A DNA stretch of 5,682 nt from Synergistaceae bacterium (GTDB taxonomy: Bacteria > Synergistota > Synergistia > Synergistales > Aminobacteriaceae), in the NCBI GenBank assembly GCA_031270755.1, contig JAISWV010000032.1:1-5682 (forward strand), written 5' to 3'. The position numbers were made by a program, and so were the translations under genes. Below the pieces are notes generated by a model that was not told where the DNA came from, did not search any database, and saw only the letters and a list, made by a program, of their open reading frames with translations. Positions 1 through 5,682 of this stretch are shown one piece after another. How positions within the stretch are numbered: position 1 is the first letter of the stretch; the number at the start of each line of letters is the position of its first letter.

Positions 1-969
1 ATCGCGCCGGGGCTGGTGACGGTTTACAACAGTTCGATGGATATAACCTACGGCTCCAGCGAGTCGTTCCGGCTTTACCCCTACCAGGGTTCGGCCGCTC
101 CCCGGGATCTGCGTTTCACTTACCGCAAAGTGGGAGGGATGACACCTCATGAAACGCGGCACTCTTCTTCCGGGAGCTCCGGGACGCCGCCTTGGTCGGT
201 CACGAGTTTCGCCATGACCTTCGTCGATATACTGCAGAACGCCGAGAACACCGAAAAAGAGATCTCGACACATGTGGGGGGCAATCCCGTGATGCTGCCT
301 CAGGGCCTCGACAACGACAATGTGAGGGACAGCTATATCAAGGCCGACGCGTTCAACGCCTTTGTGATTTCCGCCGACGTGTCCACCGTTGCGCTGGCTT
401 CGGAGGACGTGGCTTTGCTGCCGGTTCACGTGCGTTTGCGCGTTTCGCGAAAGGAAGCGCCCCTCGTCGACAGGTGGAACGACATCGCGGACGCGGACAG
501 CGTGATCGGCGCCTTCGCCAACCTGTGCACGGTGTGGGTGCGGTCGCCCAACGCGGCGGAACAGGACATGAACCTTTTCACCACTCTGCGCAACCGAGGC
601 TACAGCGCCGAAAAATGCGTGCAGGCCTTTACGCATGAAGATTTTTTGTATCTGGACTTCGTCGCCCTGCTGGCCGACGCCCGCAGCCAAAACTCCGGCA
701 AAACGGCCTTTTGTCAGGTTGTGGAGGACGACAAGGTCCCCTATATCCTGCTCGGGGACGGCAAAGCGGACGGCGGCTTGAACTTGAGCTTTTACGTGGC
801 GCTGACAGGCGACAACCCGATACCGGATCCCGCGTCGGGCTCCGCATCCCCCGGCGGCGGAGGCGGATGCCAAGGGTTCGGGACGTGGGGCTTCATGGCC
901 TCGCCGCCTCTTTTCTTCTTTTTCTCCGACGCGATTTCGAGAGCGCGTCCGCGAAAACGAAGCCGGTAA
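1..969 (+). CDS. Synergist-CTERM domain protein, 3' part of gene
   Basis: The reading frame is open from the first base, so this is probably the C-terminal 322 residues of a longer protein. A GTG at 16 is possible but has no visible ribosome binding site. No enzyme motif is recognised in the body. Near the end there is an acidic-hydrophobic segment containing YILLGDGKADGG, then a Pro/Gly/Ser linker, five glycines and a cysteine (about 856-870). A hydrophobic run (GFGTWGFMASPPLFFFF) and a basic tail (RARPRKRSR) finish the protein. Gly-rich linker, Cys, membrane segment and Arg/Lys tail is the Synergist-CTERM layout, a proposed sorting signal of exported or surface proteins in Synergistetes. 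The product is therefore inferred to be exported and anchored or processed at the envelope. The hydrophobic part is short and carries two prolines, so the signal is somewhat atypical. The body may be a phylum-specific family of unknown role. Confidence 0.75.
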   Translation: MAPGLVTVYNSSMDITYGSSESFRLYPYQGSAAPRDLRFTYRKVGGMTPHETRHSSSGSSGTPPWSVTSFAMTFVDILQNAENTEKEISTHVGGNPVMLPQGLDNDNVRDSYIKADAFNAFVISADVSTVALASEDVALLPVHVRLRVSRKEAPLVDRWNDIADADSVIGAFANLCTVWVRSPNAAEQDMNLFTTLRNRGYSAEKCVQAFTHEDFLYLDFVALLADARSQNSGKTAFCQVVEDDKVPYILLGDGKADGGLNLSFYVALTGDNPIPDPASGSASPGGGGGCQGFGTWGFMASPPLFFFFSDAISRARPRKRSR

Positions 970-1002
970 AACCAGCAAAAATCCGAGCGACCTCAGAGCG
1001 CC

Positions 1003-1389
1003 GTGAAACGATACAACCCTGCAGCCCGCCTTTACCGTGGAACGCGCCATTCCCTCAGCGGGCTCTTCTGCGCCTTCAAGCAAGAACAGGCCTTCGAGTT
1101 CGAGGCCGTGGTCCTGGCGCTTTTGTTTGCCGTTCTTCTGTGGGCGAAGATTTCCCTTTTGCGCTCCGTGGCGCTCATCGGAGCGTGGCTGGCCGTCATG
1201 GCCCTCGAACTGGTCAACAGTGCCGTGGAGAGGGCCTTCGACCTTATCGACAAAGAATACAACTCCCAGATCAAAGCGGGGAAAGACATGCTTTCCGCCG
1301 CGGTGTTCTTGGCGATTTTATTCAACGCCCTCCTGTGGGGGATGTTTTTTTACAAGCCGGTTCTTTCGGTATTCTTTGTCGTAAAATAA
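1003..1389 (+). CDS. dgkA: Diacylglycerol kinase (prokaryotic DgkA)
   Basis: This is an integral membrane kinase that phosphorylates diacylglycerol with ATP to phosphatidic acid, returning lipid released during envelope synthesis to the phospholipid pathway. The 128-residue protein matches E. coli DgkA (about 121) in length and plan. The conserved block ELVNSAVERAFDLIDKEY is followed by AGKDMLSAAV. Residues E28, E34, E69, N72, E76, K94 and D95 fall at the same spacing as the E. coli catalytic and metal/ATP-binding residues. Three membrane segments are visible at about 35-50, 53-71 and 97-117, after an amphipathic N-terminus with the basic residues typical of the family. The start is a GTG at 1003, chosen because it gives the family N-terminus; no good Shine-Dalgarno precedes it. 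It lies 33 bases after the upstream gene. The last 10 residues are hydrophobic and extend slightly beyond the usual C-terminus. Confidence 0.95.
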   Translation: MKRYNPAARLYRGTRHSLSGLFCAFKQEQAFEFEAVVLALLFAVLLWAKISLLRSVALIGAWLAVMALELVNSAVERAFDLIDKEYNSQIKAGKDMLSAAVFLAILFNALLWGMFFYKPVLSVFFVVK

Positions 1390-1391
1390 AG

Positions 1392-1517
1392 ATGAAAGGT
1401 CGAGGAGAAGTGGTCGATATGCCCGTCGAGCAGGTTGAAAAAGACCTTTTCACATCCGAAATCCGGGCCCAAATCCGAAAATGGAAGAAATTACGGGGCA
1501 ATCGAAATGAACGATAG
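1392..1517 (+). CDS. Short unrecognised open frame after dgkA
   Basis: This frame of 41 codons begins two bases after the dgkA stop. An internal ATG at 1419, preceded by GAGGAG at 1402-1407 with 11 bases of spacing, is an alternative start giving 32 residues. The product is hydrophilic, first acidic (VEQVEKDLF) and then basic (RAQIRKWKKLRGNRNER), and probably helical. It is not recognised. Its stop overlaps the first codons of the methyltransferase remnant by 11 bases, as co-translated genes do, so it may be a genuine small protein or the surviving 3' end of a lost gene. Neither is proven, and chance is possible at this length. Confidence 0.3.
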   Translation: MKGRGEVVDMPVEQVEKDLFTSEIRAQIRKWKKLRGNRNER

Positions 1518-1652
1518 AATCAACGCCGAGAATCAGGCCAGTTGGGACGAACGCGCCGCGGCCGTAGCGGCGCTCCTGAAACCGGGCGGCTTGTTCTTCA
1601 GAGTGTTCCCCTGACGTTTTCGCTGGCGGCCCGCAAGGAGCGTAACTCATGA
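1507..1652 (+). pseudogene. Remnant of a class I SAM-dependent methyltransferase gene
   Basis: The frame from the ATG at 1507 encodes 35 residues and stops at 1612-1614. It starts MNDRINAENQASWDERA, the usual beginning of a family of small class I methyltransferases. It then runs directly into AAVAALLKPGGLFF, the conserved segment after the SAM-binding fold that normally lies over 100 residues further on. The Rossmann core with the glycine-rich SAM motif is absent. From 1605 the other frame reads VPLTFSLAARKERNS and stops at 1650-1652, which resembles the PLxFSLxARK end of the same family. The simplest reading is a gene that lost two internal blocks, the second junction also shifting frame. 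No function is expected. The old stop overlaps the next gene's ATG as ATGA, which suggests that the two were once translationally coupled. The family assignment is from memory of the motifs. A misassembled intact gene is the main alternative. Confidence 0.6.
1635..1640 (+). promoter_or_regulatory. Shine-Dalgarno of the GNAT gene
   Basis: AAGGAG lies 8 bases before the ATG at 1649 and fixes that start. It sits inside the tail of the methyltransferase remnant, encoding Lys-Glu in its shifted C-terminal frame, so the site has survived the decay of the gene around it. Confidence 0.7.
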
Positions 1653-2362
1653 TGACCCCGCTGCTTGAAACACCCGCAGACTATGCCGCCGTGGAGCGGC
1701 TGACGTTCGCGGCGTTTGAAACGATGGAATTGCCCGGACGGACGCGCACTGACGAACACTACCTGGCGCACATCATGCGCGGCGCGGCGGCGTTCGTACC
1801 GGAGCTGGATTTCGTCGGCGAGATCGTTATAGACGGGGACAGCCTAAACCCCTGCGGCGAAATCGTCGCGAACATCATGTACACCAAGAGCAAAATCGTG
1901 AGACCAGACGGCGGCGAGATCGAGACGCTCACGTTCGGACCTGTGAGCGTGAAGCCCGAACTGCACAATCGCGGACTTGGCGCGGAGATAATCCATCACA
2001 GCCTTGACCGCGCCCGCGAACTGGGCTACGGCGCGGTGATCATCGTCGGACATCCGCGGTATTACCCGCGCTTCGGCTTCAAGCCCGCCGGTGGGTACAA
2101 TCTCACGATGCCGGACGGCGCGGCGTTCGACGCGTTTATGGCGTTGGAACTCGCCCCCGGCTATCTCGGCGCGGACGGCGGCGAATGGTACGAGGACAAG
2201 GTGTTTGAAATCGGCCAAGCGGCGTTTGACACGTGGAACAAGACGTTTCAAGCGAGTCTGCTTTCGAGGCAGCGCATGAGCCTGATAAAAGACTGGAATC
2301 CCAAACAGACGGCGTTGAAAGAGGCAATTGCAAGAAGCGACCGCCAAGCCGTAACGCTTTGA
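1649..2362 (+). CDS. GNAT family N-acetyltransferase, YhbS-like
   Basis: This is a predicted acetyl-CoA-dependent N-acetyltransferase of the GNAT superfamily, nearest in appearance to the YhbS group (COG3153); the substrate is unknown. The GNAT fold covers about residues 8-150. Motif A is at 96-113, FGPVSVKPELHNRGLGAE, whose RGLGAE turn binds the acetyl-CoA pyrophosphate. It is followed by a helix and the strand AVIIVGHPRYYPRFGF (129-144), where the PxYYxRFGF element is characteristic of YhbS relatives. About 85 further residues form a C-terminal extension with aromatic and charged positions, giving 237 residues in all. The start at 1649 has AAGGAG at 1635-1640, spacing 8; the next ATG at 1652 is also possible. 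Alanine codons are mostly GCG, unlike the GCC preference of dgkA and the first gene, so recent acquisition is possible. Its stop faces that of the - strand glycosylase gene 14 bases away. Confidence 0.88.
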   Translation: MMTPLLETPADYAAVERLTFAAFETMELPGRTRTDEHYLAHIMRGAAAFVPELDFVGEIVIDGDSLNPCGEIVANIMYTKSKIVRPDGGEIETLTFGPVSVKPELHNRGLGAEIIHHSLDRARELGYGAVIIVGHPRYYPRFGFKPAGGYNLTMPDGAAFDAFMALELAPGYLGADGGEWYEDKVFEIGQAAFDTWNKTFQASLLSRQRMSLIKDWNPKQTALKEAIARSDRQAVTL

Positions 2363-2375
2363 GTGACGGATCTCT

Positions 2376-2391
2376 TCTACGTGCCCGTAGA
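2376..2391. repeat. Small inverted repeat at the convergent gene ends
   Basis: A perfect 6-bp stem (TCTACG with CGTAGA) and a 4-base TGCC loop cover the stop codon and last codons of the - strand glycosylase gene, 13 bases beyond the GNAT stop. It might slow or end transcription from both sides. Neither strand has a T run after the stem, so it is not a standard intrinsic terminator and may be chance. Confidence 0.3.
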
Positions 2392-3573
2392 CGGCATTGT
2401 AACCGGGCCTCCGCAGAGATTGTACTCGGCGAAACGCTGGAAGGCTTTTTTGAGACTGCCGGCGTATTTTCTCTTTACGGTAACGTCATCCTCCCACCAA
2501 AACGACTGCACAGTCAACCGGTTTTCTTTCTCGACGCGCATTTCCGTTCTCCCGACAAAACTCTCGCCGCACAGAACAGGGAGTACGTAATAACCGTACT
2601 TTCTTTGTGACGGCGGCACATAGACCTCCCATTTGTAGTCGAAATCGAAAATCGCCGAGATCAAATACCTGTCCCACAAGAGATTGTCCAACGGAGCCAA
2701 AAAGCGCGCGTTGTTTTCGGGGACGGCGCTTTCGATGGAGGTCTCTAGCAGGGGAAGTTTTTCCCTGTCCAGATAAAAAAGATACGGAATCGCGCCGATC
2801 TCGAGCTCGACAATTTTCTTCTTCCGCAAAAGGGCCTCGAAGGTTTTGTTGCGGTGCGGGCTTCTAAACTCTTCGTTTCTGAAGCCGACGTTGCTGCCCC
2901 ATACGCCGCCGATGCCGCGGTTCCAAAGCAGCCCGACGCCGTTAAGACGTCTCAGCACAAACCATTCGTGATACTCTTCTTCTGTCCGGTTGGGATCGGG
3001 CGCGGAGAGCAGGCGCTCTGAAATGAAGTTCTCCGCGAGGCAATAATATCTGCGGGCCTTCTTTTTATGATGGACGACGGCAAGCCCGGAATAGCACATG
3101 CACTCCAGCGCGGCCTTTGCCAGGCGCTGAGGTCCGTAGTGCCAATCGACCTTTTCTTCCATCTCGAAGTCGGACGAGCAGGCGCACTCGTGTTCCCGGA
3201 GATAACCGGTGATGAACTCCACGGCCCGGGCAAACTTGCGGAGATAGGGGCGGAAAGACTCTCGAAATCTCGAAAAATACGGCCAGTCATCGACGGAGCA
3301 AATGGACATTTTTTTGTCCCACACGTCGAACAGGCGCTTTTCTCGGTAAAGCAGCTTTTCGACGCCCCCCTTTTTGTAACGGGCGCAGCGGGCCTGAAGG
3401 ACCAGATCCGGGTTCCTGCCGACGACGTCCAGCGGGTCGAACTGGATGCACCCCACCTTTCGGATGTAATCGACAATGGCGTCGTCGGAGTCCAGGCACG
3501 TTTCGTCTTTTAAAGAATGATAAGCGATCAGATACCGACGTGCCTGAGATTTCGTGAGAACGATTTTTGTCAT
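2377..3573 (-). CDS. Winged-helix DNA glycosylase, YcaQ/AlkX family
   Basis: This belongs to the HTH_42 winged-helix family (COG3214, PF06224), whose members E. coli YcaQ (AlkX) and Streptomyces AlkZ remove alkylated bases and unhook DNA interstrand crosslinks. With the ATG at 3573 the protein has 398 residues, close to the roughly 410 of YcaQ. It starts with the family's SQARRYL helix. The catalytic segment is CIQFDPLDVVGRNPDLVL (42-59), where Q44-x-D46 matches the YcaQ-type QxD motif; AlkZ has QxQ. The C-terminal half carries LAPLDNLLWDR (292-302), YKWEVYVPPSQRKYGYYVLPVL (313-334) and FVGRTEMRVEKE, the other family hallmarks. An in-frame GTG at 3648 would add 25 residues that look unlike the family. 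It lies in the same direction as galK but is separated from it by 190 bases, so it probably has its own promoter. Function in this organism is inferred. Confidence 0.88.
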   Translation of the reverse strand: MTKIVLTKSQARRYLIAYHSLKDETCLDSDDAIVDYIRKVGCIQFDPLDVVGRNPDLVLQARCARYKKGGVEKLLYREKRLFDVWDKKMSICSVDDWPYFSRFRESFRPYLRKFARAVEFITGYLREHECACSSDFEMEEKVDWHYGPQRLAKAALECMCYSGLAVVHHKKKARRYYCLAENFISERLLSAPDPNRTEEEYHEWFVLRRLNGVGLLWNRGIGGVWGSNVGFRNEEFRSPHRNKTFEALLRKKKIVELEIGAIPYLFYLDREKLPLLETSIESAVPENNARFLAPLDNLLWDRYLISAIFDFDYKWEVYVPPSQRKYGYYVLPVLCGESFVGRTEMRVEKENRLTVQSFWWEDDVTVKRKYAGSLKKAFQRFAEYNLCGGPVTMPSTGT

Positions 3574-3704
3574 TCCGCGGCCCTGTCCTTTCTCCTGCAA
3601 CGACTGCTGAAGATAACGATACAGGTATTTCTGGAGGAATAACCCCACAGCTCGACGTCGTTATCGGCGACGCGGCCATTTCCCAGCTGGAGCCTATTGG
3701 CCAT
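3570..3704 (-). CDS. Possible leader ORF upstream of the glycosylase gene
   Basis: This 44-residue frame (ATG at 3704) begins MANRLQLGNGRVADNDVELW and ends in a basic tail, CRRKDRAAE. Its TGA overlaps the glycosylase ATG as ATGA, the arrangement of coupled genes. The sequence matches nothing I recognise, the ribosome binding site is weak (AGAGAG before the ATG), and an open frame of this length can occur by chance. It is listed because the overlap is exact and the intergenic space is otherwise unexplained. Confidence 0.2.
   Translation of the reverse strand: MANRLQLGNGRVADNDVELWGYSSRNTCIVIFSSRCRRKDRAAE
3586..3595 (-). promoter_or_regulatory. Candidate Shine-Dalgarno of the glycosylase gene
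   Basis: Read on the - strand this is GGAGAAAGGA, two purine-rich anti-SD matches in tandem. The nearer one (AAGGA) is 12 bases from the ATG at 3573, slightly long but workable. It favours that start over the GTG at 3648, which has only a GAG nearby. Confidence 0.45.
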
Positions 3705-3723
3705 AATGCTCTCTGCAAATGAG

Positions 3724-3753
3724 AATATCGATAGTGTTGTCCATTACTTTCAA
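3724..3753 (-). promoter_or_regulatory. Candidate sigma-70 promoter for the glycosylase gene
   Basis: On the - strand TTGAAA (3753-3748, 5 of 6 to the -35 consensus) and GATATT (3729-3724, 4 of 6 to the -10) are separated by 18 bases. They lie just after the galK stop, in the most AT-rich part of the 190-base gap between galK and the glycosylase gene. Nothing else in that gap is identified except the short open frame. The match is modest. Confidence 0.3.
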
Positions 3754-3763
3754 TCTTCGGCAT

Positions 3764-5056
3764 TCAATGGGCGAGGGCAATTTTCATTCCGCCGGTTGCG
3801 CGCAGGCGCAGGGCGTGACAGGCATCGTCTCCGAACACGCCGCTCATGGCCGCGCAATATTTTTCCAGCAGATCCTCCGGGACAAAGGCCTGTATCGTCC
3901 CGGCGAAGCCCCCGCCCTGGAGCCGCCACGCTCCCCGCCCCCTCAGAACAGCTTGGGAGACGGCAAGGCCCACCGTTATGCCCTGCCTGTCGGGGGTTTT
4001 TATGGAGTACGCGTTCTGGTTGAACTCGAAGGATGAATGCCCGCTCTCGGCGATCAGTTCGAGAAAGCGCGGCATGTCGCCTCTTTCGGCGGCATCGACG
4101 GCCTCGCGAACGCGCCCGCACTCCTGGAAAAAGTGTATCGCGCGGACGGCCGCCCGGTCGCCGGTCTTATCCCTCACGTCCGGGACCCGCTTCAGAAAGT
4201 CATCGTAACACACTTCCCGGAGGCAGCGTTTGCCGAAGCACGAGGCGACGGCCTCCATTTCGTTTCGGATTGCGGCGTACTCGTCCGTCAGGTTCGAGTG
4301 ATCCCCTTTGGTGTCCGTGACGACGAGGCGTAGACCGGACAGGTCCAGGGGAACTTTCTTGACGGCGGGAGCGGACGGGTCTTTCAGGTCGATGGACAGA
4401 GCCCCCCCGGTGGCGCAGGTTATTTGGTCCATGAGCCCCGAGGGCTTGCCGAAAAACACGTTTTCCGCGTACTGCCCGATGATTCCAAGAGTGACCGCGT
4501 CGAAGCGCGACTCGTTGTACTCGGCATTCAGGATCGTGCCCACGCAAACCTCGAAGGCCGCCGAGCTCGACAGCCCGCTGCCCTTCAGGACGTCGGAGAC
4601 GGTATAGGCGTCGAACCCGCCGACGTCTCCTCCTTTCTCCCGAAAACCGGCGGCGACCCCGCGTATCATGGCGGACGACCGTCCGTACTCGCCTTTGTCC
4701 GGTTCCAGCCGGGACAAATCCACGACGTCCTCCTCCCCTAACCCGTATGACCGCAGCCTAATCGTCCCGCCGTCCGACTTCGACACGGCCGCGACGATGT
4801 CGAGGTTCACCGCTGCGGCCAAGACGACGCCGTTGTTGTGGTCCGTATGGTTGCCGCACAGCTCCACCCTTCCCGGCACGGAGTAGAGAGAGACTTCACG
4901 GGACGCGCCGTGGCTCTTCATGAAGCCGCCTAGTGCGCCGGCGTACCTCTTCCTTTGCCGCGCCGCCTCGCCCGCTCCGTACAGGGAAGAAAAAATCGAA
5001 TCGTATTCGCCGGCCTGGATTTTCTCGGCCAACTGCGACGCCGTCGCCATGCGCAT
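3764..5056 (-). CDS. galK: Galactokinase (GHMP kinase family)
   Basis: This cytoplasmic kinase transfers the ATP gamma-phosphate to alpha-D-galactose, making galactose-1-phosphate for the Leloir pathway. The 430 residues carry all GHMP landmarks. The galactokinase signature is GRVELCGNHTDHNNG (62-76), the ATP loop is LKGSGLSSSAAFE (157-169), the catalytic base is D210 in GLMDQITCATGG, and motif 3 is LQGGGFAGTIQAF (379-391). The N-terminus has some 40 residues more than E. coli GalK (382 total). The usual GEHTDYNxG is GNHTDHNNG here, a variant I recall from galactokinases of Firmicutes and related anaerobes. The first ATG (5056) overlaps the galM stop as TGATG. A GGAG at 5064-5061 is only 4 bases from it but 10 bases from a second in-frame ATG at 5050, which may be the true start. 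Transcription with galM is very likely. No terminator is seen after the stop. Confidence 0.95.
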   Translation of the reverse strand: MRMATASQLAEKIQAGEYDSIFSSLYGAGEAARQRKRYAGALGGFMKSHGASREVSLYSVPGRVELCGNHTDHNNGVVLAAAVNLDIVAAVSKSDGGTIRLRSYGLGEEDVVDLSRLEPDKGEYGRSSAMIRGVAAGFREKGGDVGGFDAYTVSDVLKGSGLSSSAAFEVCVGTILNAEYNESRFDAVTLGIIGQYAENVFFGKPSGLMDQITCATGGALSIDLKDPSAPAVKKVPLDLSGLRLVVTDTKGDHSNLTDEYAAIRNEMEAVASCFGKRCLREVCYDDFLKRVPDVRDKTGDRAAVRAIHFFQECGRVREAVDAAERGDMPRFLELIAESGHSSFEFNQNAYSIKTPDRQGITVGLAVSQAVLRGRGAWRLQGGGFAGTIQAFVPEDLLEKYCAAMSGVFGDDACHALRLRATGGMKIALAH

Positions 5057-5682
5057 CAGGCTCCGAACTTGAAGACAGTGGTCGAGCGATAGAGCTCGCC
5101 GGGGTTCAGGACCGTGCCGGGAAAGTTCGGATGGTGGACCGCGTCGGGGAAGTGCTGGGTTTCCAGGCAGAGCGCGCCTCGATGAAGCATGGGGCGTCCG
5201 CCTTTGCCCACGTATTTTGTCTGCGTCTGCGTCTGCGCGCCGCCATCCTGCAAAAAATTTCCTGAGTAGAGCTGGATTCCGGGCTCCGTCGTCCAGACCT
5301 CCATGACGCGCCCAGAGCGGTCGTGGACCGATGCGGGTTCAGAAAGGCGCGCCGCGAAAGTGGGAGCCCCAGGGGAAGCGCCTGCTTTGTCCAGCACGAA
5401 ATTGTGGTCGTAGCCGAGCCCGAATTTCAGCTGTTCGTGGTCGCCGCCGATGCGTTCCCCGATGGCGCGGGGCGTCGTGAAGTCGAAGGGCGTGCCCGCC
5501 ACGAGCGCGATGTCTCCCGTGGGGATCAATTCCCCGTCGACGGGCGTGTAATGCCGCGCGTTCAACTGCAGATAATGTCCGAGGAGGTCCGTGCTTCCCT
5601 CTGTCCCTGCCAGATTGAAATAGGCGTGATTGCAAAAGTTGACGATGGTCGCCGCGTCGGTGACGGCCTCGTAGTCGATGGT
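5056..5682 (-). CDS. galM: Aldose 1-epimerase (mutarotase), 5' end outside window
   Basis: GalM interconverts the beta and alpha anomers of galactose and other aldoses, supplying the alpha form used by galactokinase. The window holds the C-terminal 208 residues; the frame is open to the right edge. The visible part begins [20 protein letters not shown] and continues YFNLAG; the His of NHAYFNL (5626-5628) is the expected catalytic acid. GYDHNFVLD (Asp at 5407-5409) is the sugar-binding aspartate region. [10 protein letters not shown] with HHPNFP carries the catalytic glutamate (5161-5163) near the end. The other conserved active-site His lies outside the window. Position by position this matches bacterial GalM, so the assignment is secure despite truncation. 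An unusual QTQTQT run comes from a small DNA repeat. The stop overlaps the galK ATG, so galM and galK form one operon, with galM first. A TTG at 5565 is internal and not a start. Confidence 0.95.
   Translation of the reverse strand, partial: TIDYEAVTDAATIVNFCNHAYFNLAGTEGSTDLLGHYLQLNARHYTPVDGELIPTGDIALVAGTPFDFTTPRAIGERIGGDHEQLKFGLGYDHNFVLDKAGASPGAPTFAARLSEPASVHDRSGRVMEVWTTEPGIQLYSGNFLQDGGAQTQTQTKYVGKGGRPMLHRGALCLETQHFPDAVHHPNFPGTVLNPGELYRSTTVFKFGA
5061..5064 (-). promoter_or_regulatory. Shine-Dalgarno of galK inside galM
   Basis: GGAG on the - strand lies within the penultimate codons of galM. Its spacing is 4 bases to the ATG at 5056 and 10 bases to the ATG at 5050. The latter is near the optimum, so the initiator may be the third codon of the longest frame, shortening GalK by two residues. 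Confidence 0.45.
5219..5236. repeat. Three tandem copies of a 6-base unit within galM
   Basis: GTCTGC occurs three times in a row on the + strand, encoding Gln-Thr three times on the galM strand. It lies between the SGNFL segment and the catalytic CLETQ segment, where mutarotases vary in length. Copy-number changes would stay in frame, so it is probably a tolerated slippage product in a surface loop. Confidence 0.75.

Noticed and set aside
711..1517. Long + strand open frame spanning the end of the first gene and all of dgkA.
   Set aside because: It runs out of frame through two well-supported genes and its Arg/Pro-rich product has no family features; only its last 41 codons fall outside dgkA and are listed separately.
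1844..2347. - strand open frame of 167 codons opposite the acetyltransferase gene.
   Set aside because: It is antisense to a gene with clear GNAT motifs; such frames are common in GC-rich coding DNA.
3656..3672. Inverted repeat CGTCG / CGACG with a 7-base loop, considered as a terminator after galK.
   Set aside because: The stem is only 5 bp and there is no following T run on the - strand, so it is not supported as a terminator.
3287..3763. - strand open frame of 158 codons starting just after the galK stop.
   Set aside because: Most of it lies out of frame inside the glycosylase gene, and the product is Arg/Pro-rich and low in recognisable structure, so it is a shadow.
5056..5565. A TTG start at 5565 for a shorter mutarotase.
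   Set aside because: The conserved NHAYFNLAG segment lies upstream in the same open frame, so the TTG is an internal leucine codon.

Overview
The window is a moderately GC-rich bacterial chromosome segment, probably from the phylum Synergistota (Synergistetes). The main clue is the C-terminus of the first gene: a Gly-rich linker ending in Gly5-Cys, then a short hydrophobic stretch and an Arg/Lys tail. This is the layout of the Synergist-CTERM sorting signal, which is largely confined to that phylum. The assignment rests on this one signal, because the other genes are widespread families.

The left half reads on the + strand. It holds the 3' part of a surface-type Synergist-CTERM protein (1-969) and a diacylglycerol kinase gene, dgkA (1003-1389), whose catalytic residues keep the E. 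coli spacing. Next comes a 260-base degraded stretch with a short open frame (1392-1517) and what looks like the scar of a class I SAM-dependent methyltransferase gene (1507-1652). The scar keeps only an N-terminal piece, the LLKPGG strand region and a frame-shifted C-terminal piece. A complete GNAT acetyltransferase gene of the YhbS type follows (1649-2362); its start overlaps the end of the scar.

The right half reads on the - strand. From the right edge inward it holds galM (aldose 1-epimerase, 5' end outside the window) and galK (galactokinase). galM and galK overlap as TGATG and form a galactose-entry operon. After a 190-base gap comes a YcaQ/AlkX-type DNA glycosylase gene (2377-3573), which converges on the GNAT gene with only 14 bases between their stop codons.

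GalM converts beta-D-galactose to the alpha anomer and GalK phosphorylates it to galactose-1-phosphate, the first steps of the Leloir pathway. No galT or galE is visible here. DgkA recycles diacylglycerol at the membrane. The YcaQ-like protein is predicted to excise alkylated bases or unhook interstrand crosslinks. I found no tRNA, rRNA, CRISPR array, insertion sequence or clear intrinsic terminator. I see no convincing new multigene system; the more unusual points are the methyltransferase scar, the short frame overlapping the glycosylase start, and the Asn-for-Glu change in the galactokinase sugar-binding motif.
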